DNA of 64,000 nucleotides from Bacteroidia bacterium (GTDB lineage: Bacteria > Bacteroidota > Bacteroidia > SpSt-205): the NCBI GenBank assembly GCA_026003215.1, contig BPGV01000001.1:857001-921000 (forward strand). The letters are read 5' to 3'. Position numbers and translations under genes: made by a program. Numbering within the stretch: position 1 is the first letter of the stretch; each line of letters starts with the position of its first letter. The notes beneath the pieces were generated by a model. It searched no databases and had not been told where the DNA came from. It was given only the letters and a program-made list of their open reading frames with translations. Below, piece by piece: positions 56,561 through 64,000 of the stretch.

Positions 56561-57138
56561 CCCACATAGAACAAATAGCTGCAGCCGTGGAAAGGCTCGC
56601 CCATCTCTTCAAAGCCATAGAATGGGATGTAGCCTTCCCCAACAAGCTGACGCCGCTCCAGCGCCAAATCTTGTGGTTTGTGCATACCTTCCCCCATCGG
56701 GCACGAGCCACATACATGGCCCAGTACTTTGGTGTGCGCAAGCCAACCATCAGCATCGCTATCAGCCTTCTGGTCAAAAAAGGCCTCCTCACCCGCCACG
56801 AAGACCCCCATAACCGCCGTAGCGATATTTTACACCTCACCGACAAAGCCCAGACACTCCTCGAAAACCTCCACCTAACTGCCTTGCAGGAACCCCTCCA
56901 AAAACTCACCCCCGATGAACAACAGAAGATCCGTTCTGCCCTCTACCTTCTCTTAGAACGCTACTTGGAGACTGGCTTGGTAGAAGAAGTATATATGTGC
57001 CGTACTTGCGGGCACTATCAACATGAACCGCCTTATTGTCTCCTGTTGCGAAAGTCGCTTCCGCTGGAGGAGCGGCGCACACTTTGCCCGGAACATACCC
57101 TCCTCCAAGGATCCCCCCCTAAGAAGGCTTCTCGTTAG
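56557..57138 (+). CDS. MarR-family transcriptional regulator with Cys-rich C-terminal tail
   Basis: Winged-helix: TPLQRQILWFVHTFPHRARATYMAQYFGVRKPTISIAISLLVKKGLLTRHEDPHNRRSDILHLTDKA; tail CRTCGHYQHEPPYCLLL...LCPEH. Confidence 0.82.
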   Translation: MTHIEQIAAAVERLAHLFKAIEWDVAFPNKLTPLQRQILWFVHTFPHRARATYMAQYFGVRKPTISIAISLLVKKGLLTRHEDPHNRRSDILHLTDKAQTLLENLHLTALQEPLQKLTPDEQQKIRSALYLLLERYLETGLVEEVYMCRTCGHYQHEPPYCLLLRKSLPLEERRTLCPEHTLLQGSPPKKASR

Positions 57139-57649
57139 AGGAGGCTAACAAGCGGCGTTCTACCCATCCCAGCAAAGTGGCCTCGGGCAATTGCTCCACA
57201 GGCCAGTGTAGGTCTGCTGCCCGATAGTAATGCCGCCGCACTAAAAAAAGCCGCACCCAGGCAAGAGGAGGCCTCTGTAGGAGTAATGGACGACTCCCCG
57301 CCTCCCGCTCAAGCCGTTCCATAAGCAAAGGCACTGGCAAGTCTACCCATACGACATATCCGTGCCGACGCAAATACTCTACCCGTCCTGGCGCAGCGGG
57401 ATACCCCCCGCCGATAGCCCATATCCCCCTGTGCCCTTCCTGTAAGAGCGTATCTATGGTTTGGGCTTCTATGTTTCGGAAGGTCCTTTCCCCCTCGGCA
57501 AACCACTCAGATATGCTGCGTCCTGTGCGCCGGACAATCTCTTCATCTGTATCTACATACGACACCCGTAAAAGCGTGGCCCATTTACGGGCATAAGTAC
57601 TCTTTCCTACGCCCGGCAGCCCTATCAGAAAAACGCGCGGCGGCCTCAA
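57119..57649 (-). CDS. aroK: shikimate kinase
   Basis: FLIGLPGVGKSTYARKWATLLRVSYVDTDEEIVRRTGRSISEWFAEGERTFRNIEAQTI. Confidence 0.92.
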   Translation of the reverse strand: MRPPRVFLIGLPGVGKSTYARKWATLLRVSYVDTDEEIVRRTGRSISEWFAEGERTFRNIEAQTIDTLLQEGHRGIWAIGGGYPAAPGRVEYLRRHGYVVWVDLPVPLLMERLEREAGSRPLLLQRPPLAWVRLFLVRRHYYRAADLHWPVEQLPEATLLGWVERRLLASSNEKPS

Positions 57650-58536
57650 GGCCCTTCCTCCTGCAGAAGGTTTTCATACACACTCAGGTTATTGGGATCT
57701 AAAAGCTTCATCGCCGCTACGAAACGCTGCTTCTGCTCGGGAAGCGACTTACGAAATATCTGCATAAGCTCCGTCCCCTTCGTATCTACAAAAAGCCGTA
57801 TGAGCGTACTGTTAGGATTTTCTTGGCTAAACTTCACCATATCCTGCAAAACTTGCAGAAGTACTTCCCGGGCCGCCGCGGGATCTTTATGCATCTTGTC
57901 CAATCCCTCCCGATGATAGCGATAAATGAACGAATGAAAATTTTTGTAGCTGGTATTTAATAGGTTTTCCAATACCCAGTAGCGGGACCGAAGGAAGTTG
58001 CCGGCCGGCTGCCAGCCGGGCTCAGCCGTGTTGGCTGCCGCCAAGTTGAGCATTTGCTGCGCCTTCTGGAAAAAAGGCAGGCCCGCCTCCGGCCCAAAAC
58101 TGTCATAATCCATACCTAAAATCATGTACGCATAAAAGTTCAGCAGGGCAGTAAGGTTGCTTACAAAAGTATTTTCGGAAAACTGGAGCGTTTGGGTGGG
58201 ATTATAGTCTATTTTGAAGTCCGGGTCGTTGAAGTTGAAAGTAAGCGTCTCATAGGTACTCCCATACACGGGCCGAATAGCCTGCACCTGCATCGTCCCC
58301 TCAAAGCGCGTGGGATTAGGCAGGGCTGTAATCACAATATTGAAAAGGCACTTAATGCGCTCGTTGGGGGCGAAAACATCCTCAGAAAAGCGGTTAGTGC
58401 TCAGATACTGCGTAATATCCTGTTGGAGCTGCTGCAGGACGGTCCGGTCTATCCCCTGAATGCCCGGGGCCTGGATATTGACCACGGGTAAGAGTTCCTG
58501 CGCCCAGAGCAGGCTAAGGCTGACCAGCACTCGCAT
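57646..58536 (-). CDS. DUF4835/PorD-family protein (T9SS-associated)
   Basis: Conserved DUF4835 pattern: NRFSEDVFAPNERIKCLFNIVITA...GMDYDSFGPEAGLPFFQKAQQMLNLA...SRYWVLENLLNTSYKNFHSFIYRYHREGLD. Confidence 0.85.
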   Translation of the reverse strand: MRVLVSLSLLWAQELLPVVNIQAPGIQGIDRTVLQQLQQDITQYLSTNRFSEDVFAPNERIKCLFNIVITALPNPTRFEGTMQVQAIRPVYGSTYETLTFNFNDPDFKIDYNPTQTLQFSENTFVSNLTALLNFYAYMILGMDYDSFGPEAGLPFFQKAQQMLNLAAANTAEPGWQPAGNFLRSRYWVLENLLNTSYKNFHSFIYRYHREGLDKMHKDPAAAREVLLQVLQDMVKFSQENPNSTLIRLFVDTKGTELMQIFRKSLPEQKQRFVAAMKLLDPNNLSVYENLLQEEGP

Positions 58537-59728
58537 GCGCTATAAAAGTAAGCATTTCGCGGGCGAGCTGCCCCTTAGGCGCCAAGGGTAGCTCCCGACG
58601 CTCCCCCCTCGGCCCTAAGAGCACCAGCACATTCGTAGGCGAACCCATGCCGGTCCGCGGCGTAATAGGATTGAACGCTATCCAGTCGGCTTTCTTTCTG
58701 CGGCGCTTTTCTTCGGCCAAAGCCTCTTGGCCCGCCTCCTCCAACGCAAAACCTATAAGGAGCTGATGCGGTTTTTTATGCTCGCCTGCCCAAGCCAAAA
58801 TATCGGGCGTAGGCACCAAAGCAAGAGAAAGCCCTTCGGAAGTTTTTTTATGCTTACCGGGCCAACTTTCAGCAAAGGTATAATCACTTACAGCCGCCGC
58901 AAAAATTAGCCAGTCATATTCGGCATAATATGCCTGGAAAGCTTCAAATAGCGCCTGCGCCGTAGGGGCAAAAGTCACTTGAAAAAGCCCTTTATGAAAA
59001 CGTACTTCTGTGTAAGCGGAGAGGACATGCACTGTTTCGGCTCCTAAGATATAGGCGGCTTCGGCCAGGGCGCGGGCCATCTGACCGGTAGAACCGTTGG
59101 AGAGAAAGCGCACCGCATCCCAGGGCTCTCGGGTTGCCCCAGCCGTAAGGAGGACTTTTTTGCCCTTGAGGAGGGGCTCCGCTACGGCGCTTTCTACCGC
59201 CAAACGTATCCGATAGAGGGAAGCTAATCGGCCTACCCCTTCGCTGCCGCTGGCTAAAAAGCCCTTCCCGGGCGGAATAATCGTCACATGGGGGAGCCTA
59301 CGCAAGCGCTCGAGGTTCGCTTGGGTGGCCGGGTGTCGGTACATTTCGGTCTCCATGGCTGGGGCAATAAGGACGGGCTTCCGCGTGGCTAAAAAAATAG
59401 CGGAGAGGAGGTCATCACAGAAACCCTGCGCCAAGCGCGCAAGCGTATGGGCCGTGGCCGGCGCTATCAAAAGCACATCGGCACGTTTGGCTAAGGCGAT
59501 GTGCTGGGTCCATTCCCCCGGCGAAGCGCCGCTCTCCGGCGTAGTCCATATCTCTCGTAGTACAGGCCGCCGCGTAAGCACCTCAAGCGTAAGTGGAGCG
59601 ACAAACTCCGCCGCCGCTCGGGTTAGTATCACGGTCACCTCATGGCCCGCCTTCTGAAGTGCACGCACCAGCAGCGGGGCCTTATAGGCCGCTATGCTGC
59701 CCGTAACCCCTAAAAGAACATGCGCCAA
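58514..59728 (-). CDS. coaBC: phosphopantothenoylcysteine decarboxylase / phosphopantothenate-cysteine ligase
   Basis: VLLGVTGSIAAYKAPLLVRALQKAGHEVTVILTRAA; VLLTAGATREPWDAVRFLSNGSTGQMARALAEAA. Confidence 0.96.
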   Translation of the reverse strand: MAHVLLGVTGSIAAYKAPLLVRALQKAGHEVTVILTRAAAEFVAPLTLEVLTRRPVLREIWTTPESGASPGEWTQHIALAKRADVLLIAPATAHTLARLAQGFCDDLLSAIFLATRKPVLIAPAMETEMYRHPATQANLERLRRLPHVTIIPPGKGFLASGSEGVGRLASLYRIRLAVESAVAEPLLKGKKVLLTAGATREPWDAVRFLSNGSTGQMARALAEAAYILGAETVHVLSAYTEVRFHKGLFQVTFAPTAQALFEAFQAYYAEYDWLIFAAAVSDYTFAESWPGKHKKTSEGLSLALVPTPDILAWAGEHKKPHQLLIGFALEEAGQEALAEEKRRRKKADWIAFNPITPRTGMGSPTNVLVLLGPRGERRELPLAPKGQLAREMLTFIAHASAGQP

Positions 59729-59731
59729 GTT

Positions 59732-60100
59732 TTAGGCCGATTCAGACGATTGTGCCGGCGGATCGTTCTTAAGCTTCTCCCAGATGGCAATGAGGGTAGG
59801 CTTAGGGAGCGCCCGGTAAATCTCTACCCATTGCCGTATCTCGGCTTGTAGCTCACGCATCGCCTCCTCATCGCGCAGCGCAATATCCTCTTGCGTATCT
59901 AACTCCCGTAGCTTCTCTCGCAGCTCCTCCGTAAGCTCCGATAAAATTTGTTCTGAACGCCGACTGATATCCACTACGACCTCATAGATATTCCCCCGCG
60001 GCGAGTGCCGCAAAAGCTTATCTATCGGAACCGCCTCTATCTCATGCGGCACGCCCAACGCCTCAGCGAGGGACTTGTAATACTCTCTGCGTGTGCTCAT
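59732..60100 (-). CDS. RNA polymerase omega/Rpb6-like small protein
   Basis: Position between BamD and CoaBC matches the usual Bacteroidota omega-subunit locus; NIYEVVVDISRRSEQI. Confidence 0.55.
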   Translation of the reverse strand: MSTRREYYKSLAEALGVPHEIEAVPIDKLLRHSPRGNIYEVVVDISRRSEQILSELTEELREKLRELDTQEDIALRDEEAMRELQAEIRQWVEIYRALPKPTLIAIWEKLKNDPPAQSSESA

Positions 60101-60869
60101 ATTGGCTTTGTAAAGAAGGCAGAAACCGACTGGACGGATATTCCCGTACAAAGGTACGATAAAACTCTTCTGCCTCGCGAAAACGCGGAAGCTGTTTCTC
60201 CTGCACGCTATGTTCGGCCATCAAGAAAGCCGCCATAGCTCGCTTATACGCGGCTTCCTCCCGCAGATCCGCCTGCGTACCATACGTCAAAAAATCGCCA
60301 TACAATACGGCAGCCGCCCGATACCGCCCAATTTTATAAAATACCTCCGCCGCATGAAAGGCCTTAAGCTCAAGCTTGCGTTCCAGCTCCCGAAGCATGC
60401 TCTCCGCTTCTTCTACATGCTTCCCCTGGGGATAGAGGGTAAGGTACACTTGGAGCTGGTCAATCGCTTTTTTGGTCTCCCGCTGGTCGAAGTCGTAGTC
60501 ATTAGAAAGGCGATAGTTCATGAGGGCTTGCATGAAAAGAGCTTCTTCGGCGCGAGGGCTGAGGGGATATTCTTCTACCAGCTGGCCAAAGTATCTTTCT
60601 GCCGCGTAGTAGTCTTTGAGGTGCATGCGCGCCAGTGCCAGGTGATACAAGACCTCAGCGCCGCGCAAGCTCCCTCGGTACAAGCCCACCAGCTCTTCCA
60701 TCAGCTGCGAGGCCGACTCGTACTGCTTACGGCGGAAGTACCCAAAAGCCGCCGAGTCCCTATCCGCCAAACTCTTGCTTTTAGCCAATCGCCGATACGG
60801 GTCGCACCCACTGACCCACCATAGCCCCTCCCCCACCAAGAACCACAGCAGTAGCGTTTGGATTCTCAT
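60063..60869 (-). CDS. bamD: outer membrane assembly lipoprotein BamD
   Basis: VSGC lipobox; TPR: FRRKQYESASQLMEELVGLYRGSLRGAEVLYHLALARMHLKDYYAAERYFGQLVEEYPLSPRAEEALFMQAL. Confidence 0.9.
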   Translation of the reverse strand: MRIQTLLLWFLVGEGLWWVSGCDPYRRLAKSKSLADRDSAAFGYFRRKQYESASQLMEELVGLYRGSLRGAEVLYHLALARMHLKDYYAAERYFGQLVEEYPLSPRAEEALFMQALMNYRLSNDYDFDQRETKKAIDQLQVYLTLYPQGKHVEEAESMLRELERKLELKAFHAAEVFYKIGRYRAAAVLYGDFLTYGTQADLREEAAYKRAMAAFLMAEHSVQEKQLPRFREAEEFYRTFVREYPSSRFLPSLQSQYEHTQRVLQVPR

Positions 60870-62245
60870 ACTTCTTTTAGGGCCTGTGTAAGCGTCTCCA
60901 AGCTCGCCCGCGCATCCCCAAAGAGCATGTAGGTATTGGGCTGGTAGAACAGCTCGTTTTCTACCCCCGCAAAGCCCGGATTCATAGAGCGCTTGAGCAC
61001 GACCACCGTCTTGGCCTTATCCACATCTAAGATAGGCATGCCATAAAGGGGGCTCTGGGGATCTTTGCGGGCTGCGGGATTGACCACATCGTTCGCGCCA
61101 ATCACCAAGACCACATCCACCTGCGGAAAGTCTGCATTGATGCGCTCCATTTCGTAAAGCTTTTCATACGGCACATCGGCCTCCGCTAAAAGGACATTCA
61201 TGTGGCCGGGCATACGACCTGCCACGGGATGAATAGCAAAGCGCACCTCCACGCCCTTTTCCGCTAAGGCATCCATGAGCTTTTTGACGGCATGCTGGGC
61301 CTGAGCTACCGCCATCCCATAACCGGGTACGATTACCACCTCCTTGGCATAAGCGAGCATCAGGGCCACATCTTCGGCCGTAGTAGAACGCACAGTGCGA
61401 TCGCCTACGGTGCCCGTGGGTCCACCCATCCCTACCGCGCTAAAAAACACATTCCACAGAGAGCGGTTCATCGCCTTGGACATGATTTGCGTGAGGATAA
61501 GCCCCGAGGCCCCCACTAAGGTACCTGCTATAATCAAGAGGTAGTTATTTAGCACGAAACCCGTAGCAGCTGCCGCCAGCCCCGAAAGCGAATTAAGAAA
61601 AGACACTATCACCGGCATATCTGCTCCGCCAATAGGAAGGGTTATCCACACTCCCAAGAGCGTAGCCGCTATCCCTACTCCATATAAGGGCAACAGGGCC
61701 CTTTCCCCAACAAATCCCACCGTAGCGCCTATGCTCACCAAAAGCAGCAGTAGGCTCTGATAATGATGCGCCGGCAAAAGAAAAGGCCTCCCCGAGATAA
61801 GCTCTTGCAGCTTGGCAAAAGCTACCAAGCTCCCCGAAAAAGTCACCGCGCCAATCAGCACACTTAGGGCGATAGTCGTCAGTGCAAAGGGTGTAGTTTG
61901 GGGAAGGGTATTTTCTATCCAGGCTTTGCCGGCCTCGGCAGCAGCCACCAAAGCCGAAGCAGCCCCCCCAAAACCATTCAGTAGCGCCACCATTTGCGGC
62001 ATCGCCGTCATCTTGACCGTCAGCGCCAGCCAAGCCCCTATCACCGTCCCCACCAAGAACCCCACGGCTATCCACTCATACCGAACTATCCCCTTGTAAA
62101 ACAGCGTAGCTACGCCCCCTATCAGCATCCCTACCGCCCCAATAAGATTGCCTACACGGGCCGTTCGCGGCGAACCCAACAGTTTTATCGCCACAATAAA
62201 AGAGACCGACGCTATGAGGTACGCTACCTGAATGAAGCCTTCCAT
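60866..62245 (-). CDS. pntB: NAD(P) transhydrogenase subunit beta
   Basis: VIVPGYGMAVAQAQHAVKKLMDALAEKGVEVRFAIHPVAGRMPGHMNVLLAEADVPY; VLVIGANDVVNPAA; KRSMNPGFAGVENELF. Confidence 0.97.
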   Translation of the reverse strand: MEGFIQVAYLIASVSFIVAIKLLGSPRTARVGNLIGAVGMLIGGVATLFYKGIVRYEWIAVGFLVGTVIGAWLALTVKMTAMPQMVALLNGFGGAASALVAAAEAGKAWIENTLPQTTPFALTTIALSVLIGAVTFSGSLVAFAKLQELISGRPFLLPAHHYQSLLLLLVSIGATVGFVGERALLPLYGVGIAATLLGVWITLPIGGADMPVIVSFLNSLSGLAAAATGFVLNNYLLIIAGTLVGASGLILTQIMSKAMNRSLWNVFFSAVGMGGPTGTVGDRTVRSTTAEDVALMLAYAKEVVIVPGYGMAVAQAQHAVKKLMDALAEKGVEVRFAIHPVAGRMPGHMNVLLAEADVPYEKLYEMERINADFPQVDVVLVIGANDVVNPAARKDPQSPLYGMPILDVDKAKTVVVLKRSMNPGFAGVENELFYQPNTYMLFGDARASLETLTQALKEV

Positions 62246-62246
62246 C

Positions 62247-62525
62247 TTATCGCCGTTTGAACATCCTCAGCATTCTATCCGTTACCCAAAAGCCCCCCAC
62301 TACATTCAGCGTAGCGAGTACCACCGCCGCAGTGCCCAAAACTGCAAGGGTAGGCGTGCTCATTTCTCCCGCTATCACAATAGCCCCGATCAAAGTCACA
62401 CCCGAAATCGCATTAGAGCCCGACATAAGCGGCGTATGCAAAGTGGGAGGTACCTTACTGATAAGCTCAAACCCTAAAAAGGCAGAGAGCGTAAAAACAA
62501 ACACAGCAAAAAGGAGTTCTGTCAT
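62247..62525 (-). CDS. NAD(P) transhydrogenase alpha, transmembrane part
   Basis: FLGFELISKVPPTLHTPLMSGSNAISGVTLIGAI. Confidence 0.93.
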   Translation of the reverse strand: MTELLFAVFVFTLSAFLGFELISKVPPTLHTPLMSGSNAISGVTLIGAIVIAGEMSTPTLAVLGTAAVVLATLNVVGGFWVTDRMLRMFKRR

Positions 62526-62527
62526 AG

Positions 62528-63643
62528 TTATGCGGGTTGTAGGGTAGATTGTCCTTGCCAGAGGATACAAGTGACGCGTAGGATCTCATCCTCGGTGTGG
62601 AGACGAGGCGCCTCGGCCTTACGACCAAAAAGCCCCAGAAACTCAGTGAAGTTTCGGCTCAGCATCTGAGAAGCATGGACGGGCAAAGTAGCGGGCAGAT
62701 TGAGCGGGGCAATCAGGGTGACGCCCTCTAAAGTCTGGGTTTCGCCCGGACGGGTTTCCTCGCAGTTTCCGCCGGTTTCGGCGGCTAAATCCACAATCAC
62801 GGAGCCGGGTTTCATGGCTTTGCGCATGTCAGCGGTGATAAGCTTAGGTGCAGGACGCCCTGGCACCGCCGCCGTGGTAATCACGATATCGGCTCGAGCC
62901 ACATACGCCGCTAAGGCCTCGCGTTGGCGGGCCTGTTCCTCAGGGGTAAGCTCGCGGGCATAGCCGCCGGCCCCTTCCCCCCTCCCATCCAACGTCAGGG
63001 GAAGAAACTTAGCGCCGAGGCTTTCCACCTGTTCCTTGGCGGCGGGACGAATGTCGTAGCCTTCTACTTGGGCTCCTAAGCGCCGCGCCGTGGCAATAGC
63101 TTGGAGGCCCGCCACCCCAGCCCCGATAACCAGCACCCGAGCCGGGGTAAGGGTACCCGCCGCCGTGGTCAGCATAGGAAAAACCCGCACAAAATGGTTG
63201 GCCGCCAGAAGCACTGCCTTATACCCCGCTAAAGCCGCCATAGAGGAGAGCACATCCATGCTTTGGGCGCGGGTGATGCGTGGAAGGCGCTCTAAAGCAT
63301 ATACGGTCCAGCCCTTTTGCGCAAGCACCTCCACCGCACGAGGAAACCGCCACGCTTGCAGTATTCCTACGAGCGCTTTCTGCTGCGGCCACTGGGCCAG
63401 CTCAGCCTCCGAGGGCATATGGAGGGTCAGGACTATATCCACCGCAGCCAGCACCTCTTGCGCAGTAGCGCGAAGGGTAGCCCCCGCCTCTTCATACGCT
63501 TTATCGGGGGTGAAGCTCCCCAGCCCGGCTCCAGCCTCCACTACTACCGTAAAACCCCGCTCTTGGAGCCGCTTCACTCCCTCAGGGAGAAGAGCTACCC
63601 GCTGCTCGCCCGGCACCCGCTCCCGAAGCACACCGACTTTCAT
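62528..63643 (-). CDS. pntA: NAD(P) transhydrogenase alpha, NAD-binding part
   Basis: MKVGVLRERVPGEQRVALLPEGVKRLQERGFTVVVEAGAG; VLVIGAGVAGLQAIATARRLGAQVEGYDIRPAAKEQVESLGAKFL. Confidence 0.96.
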   Translation of the reverse strand: MKVGVLRERVPGEQRVALLPEGVKRLQERGFTVVVEAGAGLGSFTPDKAYEEAGATLRATAQEVLAAVDIVLTLHMPSEAELAQWPQQKALVGILQAWRFPRAVEVLAQKGWTVYALERLPRITRAQSMDVLSSMAALAGYKAVLLAANHFVRVFPMLTTAAGTLTPARVLVIGAGVAGLQAIATARRLGAQVEGYDIRPAAKEQVESLGAKFLPLTLDGRGEGAGGYARELTPEEQARQREALAAYVARADIVITTAAVPGRPAPKLITADMRKAMKPGSVIVDLAAETGGNCEETRPGETQTLEGVTLIAPLNLPATLPVHASQMLSRNFTEFLGLFGRKAEAPRLHTEDEILRVTCILWQGQSTLQPA

Positions 63644-63650
63644 GCCACCG

Positions 63651-63658
63651 CAAATATA
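63651..63658 (-). promoter_or_regulatory. -7 element TATATTTG of pnt operon
   Basis: 7 nt to ATG 63643. Confidence 0.7.
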
Positions 63659-63675
63659 AGGCACCCGCCAAAGCG

Positions 63676-63683
63676 TACTTTTG
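63676..63683 (+). promoter_or_regulatory. -7 element TACTTTTG of glycosyltransferase gene
   Basis: 6 nt to GTG 63690. Confidence 0.7.
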
Positions 63684-63689
63684 CCGCCG

Positions 63690-64000
63690 TGGCTCTTATC
63701 CGAGTATTGCACCTAGCCCGCGTCATCAACCGCTATGACTTTATAGACACGATTGTCCGACACCTCCCCCGCGACCGCTTCGCCCCAGAGGTAGCTACCT
63801 TGGAGCCCCAAGCCAATATCCAAGAGCCCCAGTACGCAGAAATAGGCCTCCCGCACCACCTCATCCCCGTGCCCGGGTATAAAGCCTATCCCGCCTACCT
63901 TAGAGCGGCTTGGCAGCTTAGCCGCCTCCTGCGCAAAAGGCAAACACACATCCTCCACACGCACCACTATTGGGAAGGCTTCGTAGGGGCCCTGGCCAAA
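63690..64000 (+). CDS. GT4-type glycosyltransferase N-terminus, truncated by window edge
   Basis: GTG start 6 nt after TACTTTTG: VALIRVLHLARVINRYDFIDTIVRHLPRDRFAPEVATLEPQ...THILHTHHYWEGFVGALAK. Open at edge, absent from ORF track. Confidence 0.75.

Noticed and set aside
1-64000. Search for CRISPR arrays, transposases, integrases, phage genes, tRNA/rRNA genes and known defence cassettes
   Set aside because: No regularly spaced short repeats, IS-like inverted repeats, or recognisable genes of these types were seen by eye; a covariance-model or HMM scan would be needed to exclude small RNAs.

Overview
This window looks like one contiguous chromosomal segment of a Bacteroidota bacterium. The phylum call rests on type IX secretion (T9SS) C-terminal domains, PorD/DUF4835, TAnnTTTG-type promoters and a Bacteroidota-style cytochrome oxidase operon. 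Coding density is very high and neighbouring genes often overlap. I saw no prophage, transposase, CRISPR array, rRNA or tRNA. Contents in order: tsaB (partial); an aa3-type cytochrome c oxidase/heme A operon (ctaC-ctaD-ctaA-ctaB-ctaE-ctaE2-COX4-SCO-DUF420); SiaC-like protein; rRNA m5C methyltransferase; HtrA protease; a frameshifted SBBP-repeat T9SS protein; UdgB; LpxL-like acyltransferase; PafA-like phosphatase; TonB receptor; an orphan DNA methyltransferase with a C9 tract upstream; PhoD-T9SS; a compact three-gene cassette encoding a tandem-V4R-domain protein and two unknowns; OlsF-like acyltransferase; NRAMP plus an exported SOD; HU; serine protease; KdsB; an uncharacterised radical SAM protein; a frameshifted MFS transporter; SmpB, PCD and dUTPase; a membrane patatin and lipoprotein cluster; a stand-alone NuoM-like protein; a GT3 glycogen synthase/GT35 phosphorylase fusion; futalosine menaquinone genes; LeuS, Fmt, MarR, AroK, PorD, CoaBC, omega-like, BamD and PntAB; and the start of a GT4 glycosyltransferase. 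The two strongest observations are (i) a Bacteroidota -7 element placed only 4-8 nt before the start codon at about two dozen transcription-unit heads on both strands, implying pervasive leaderless transcription, and (ii) the tandem-V4R cassette. All calls come from reading sequence and motifs; no database search was run.
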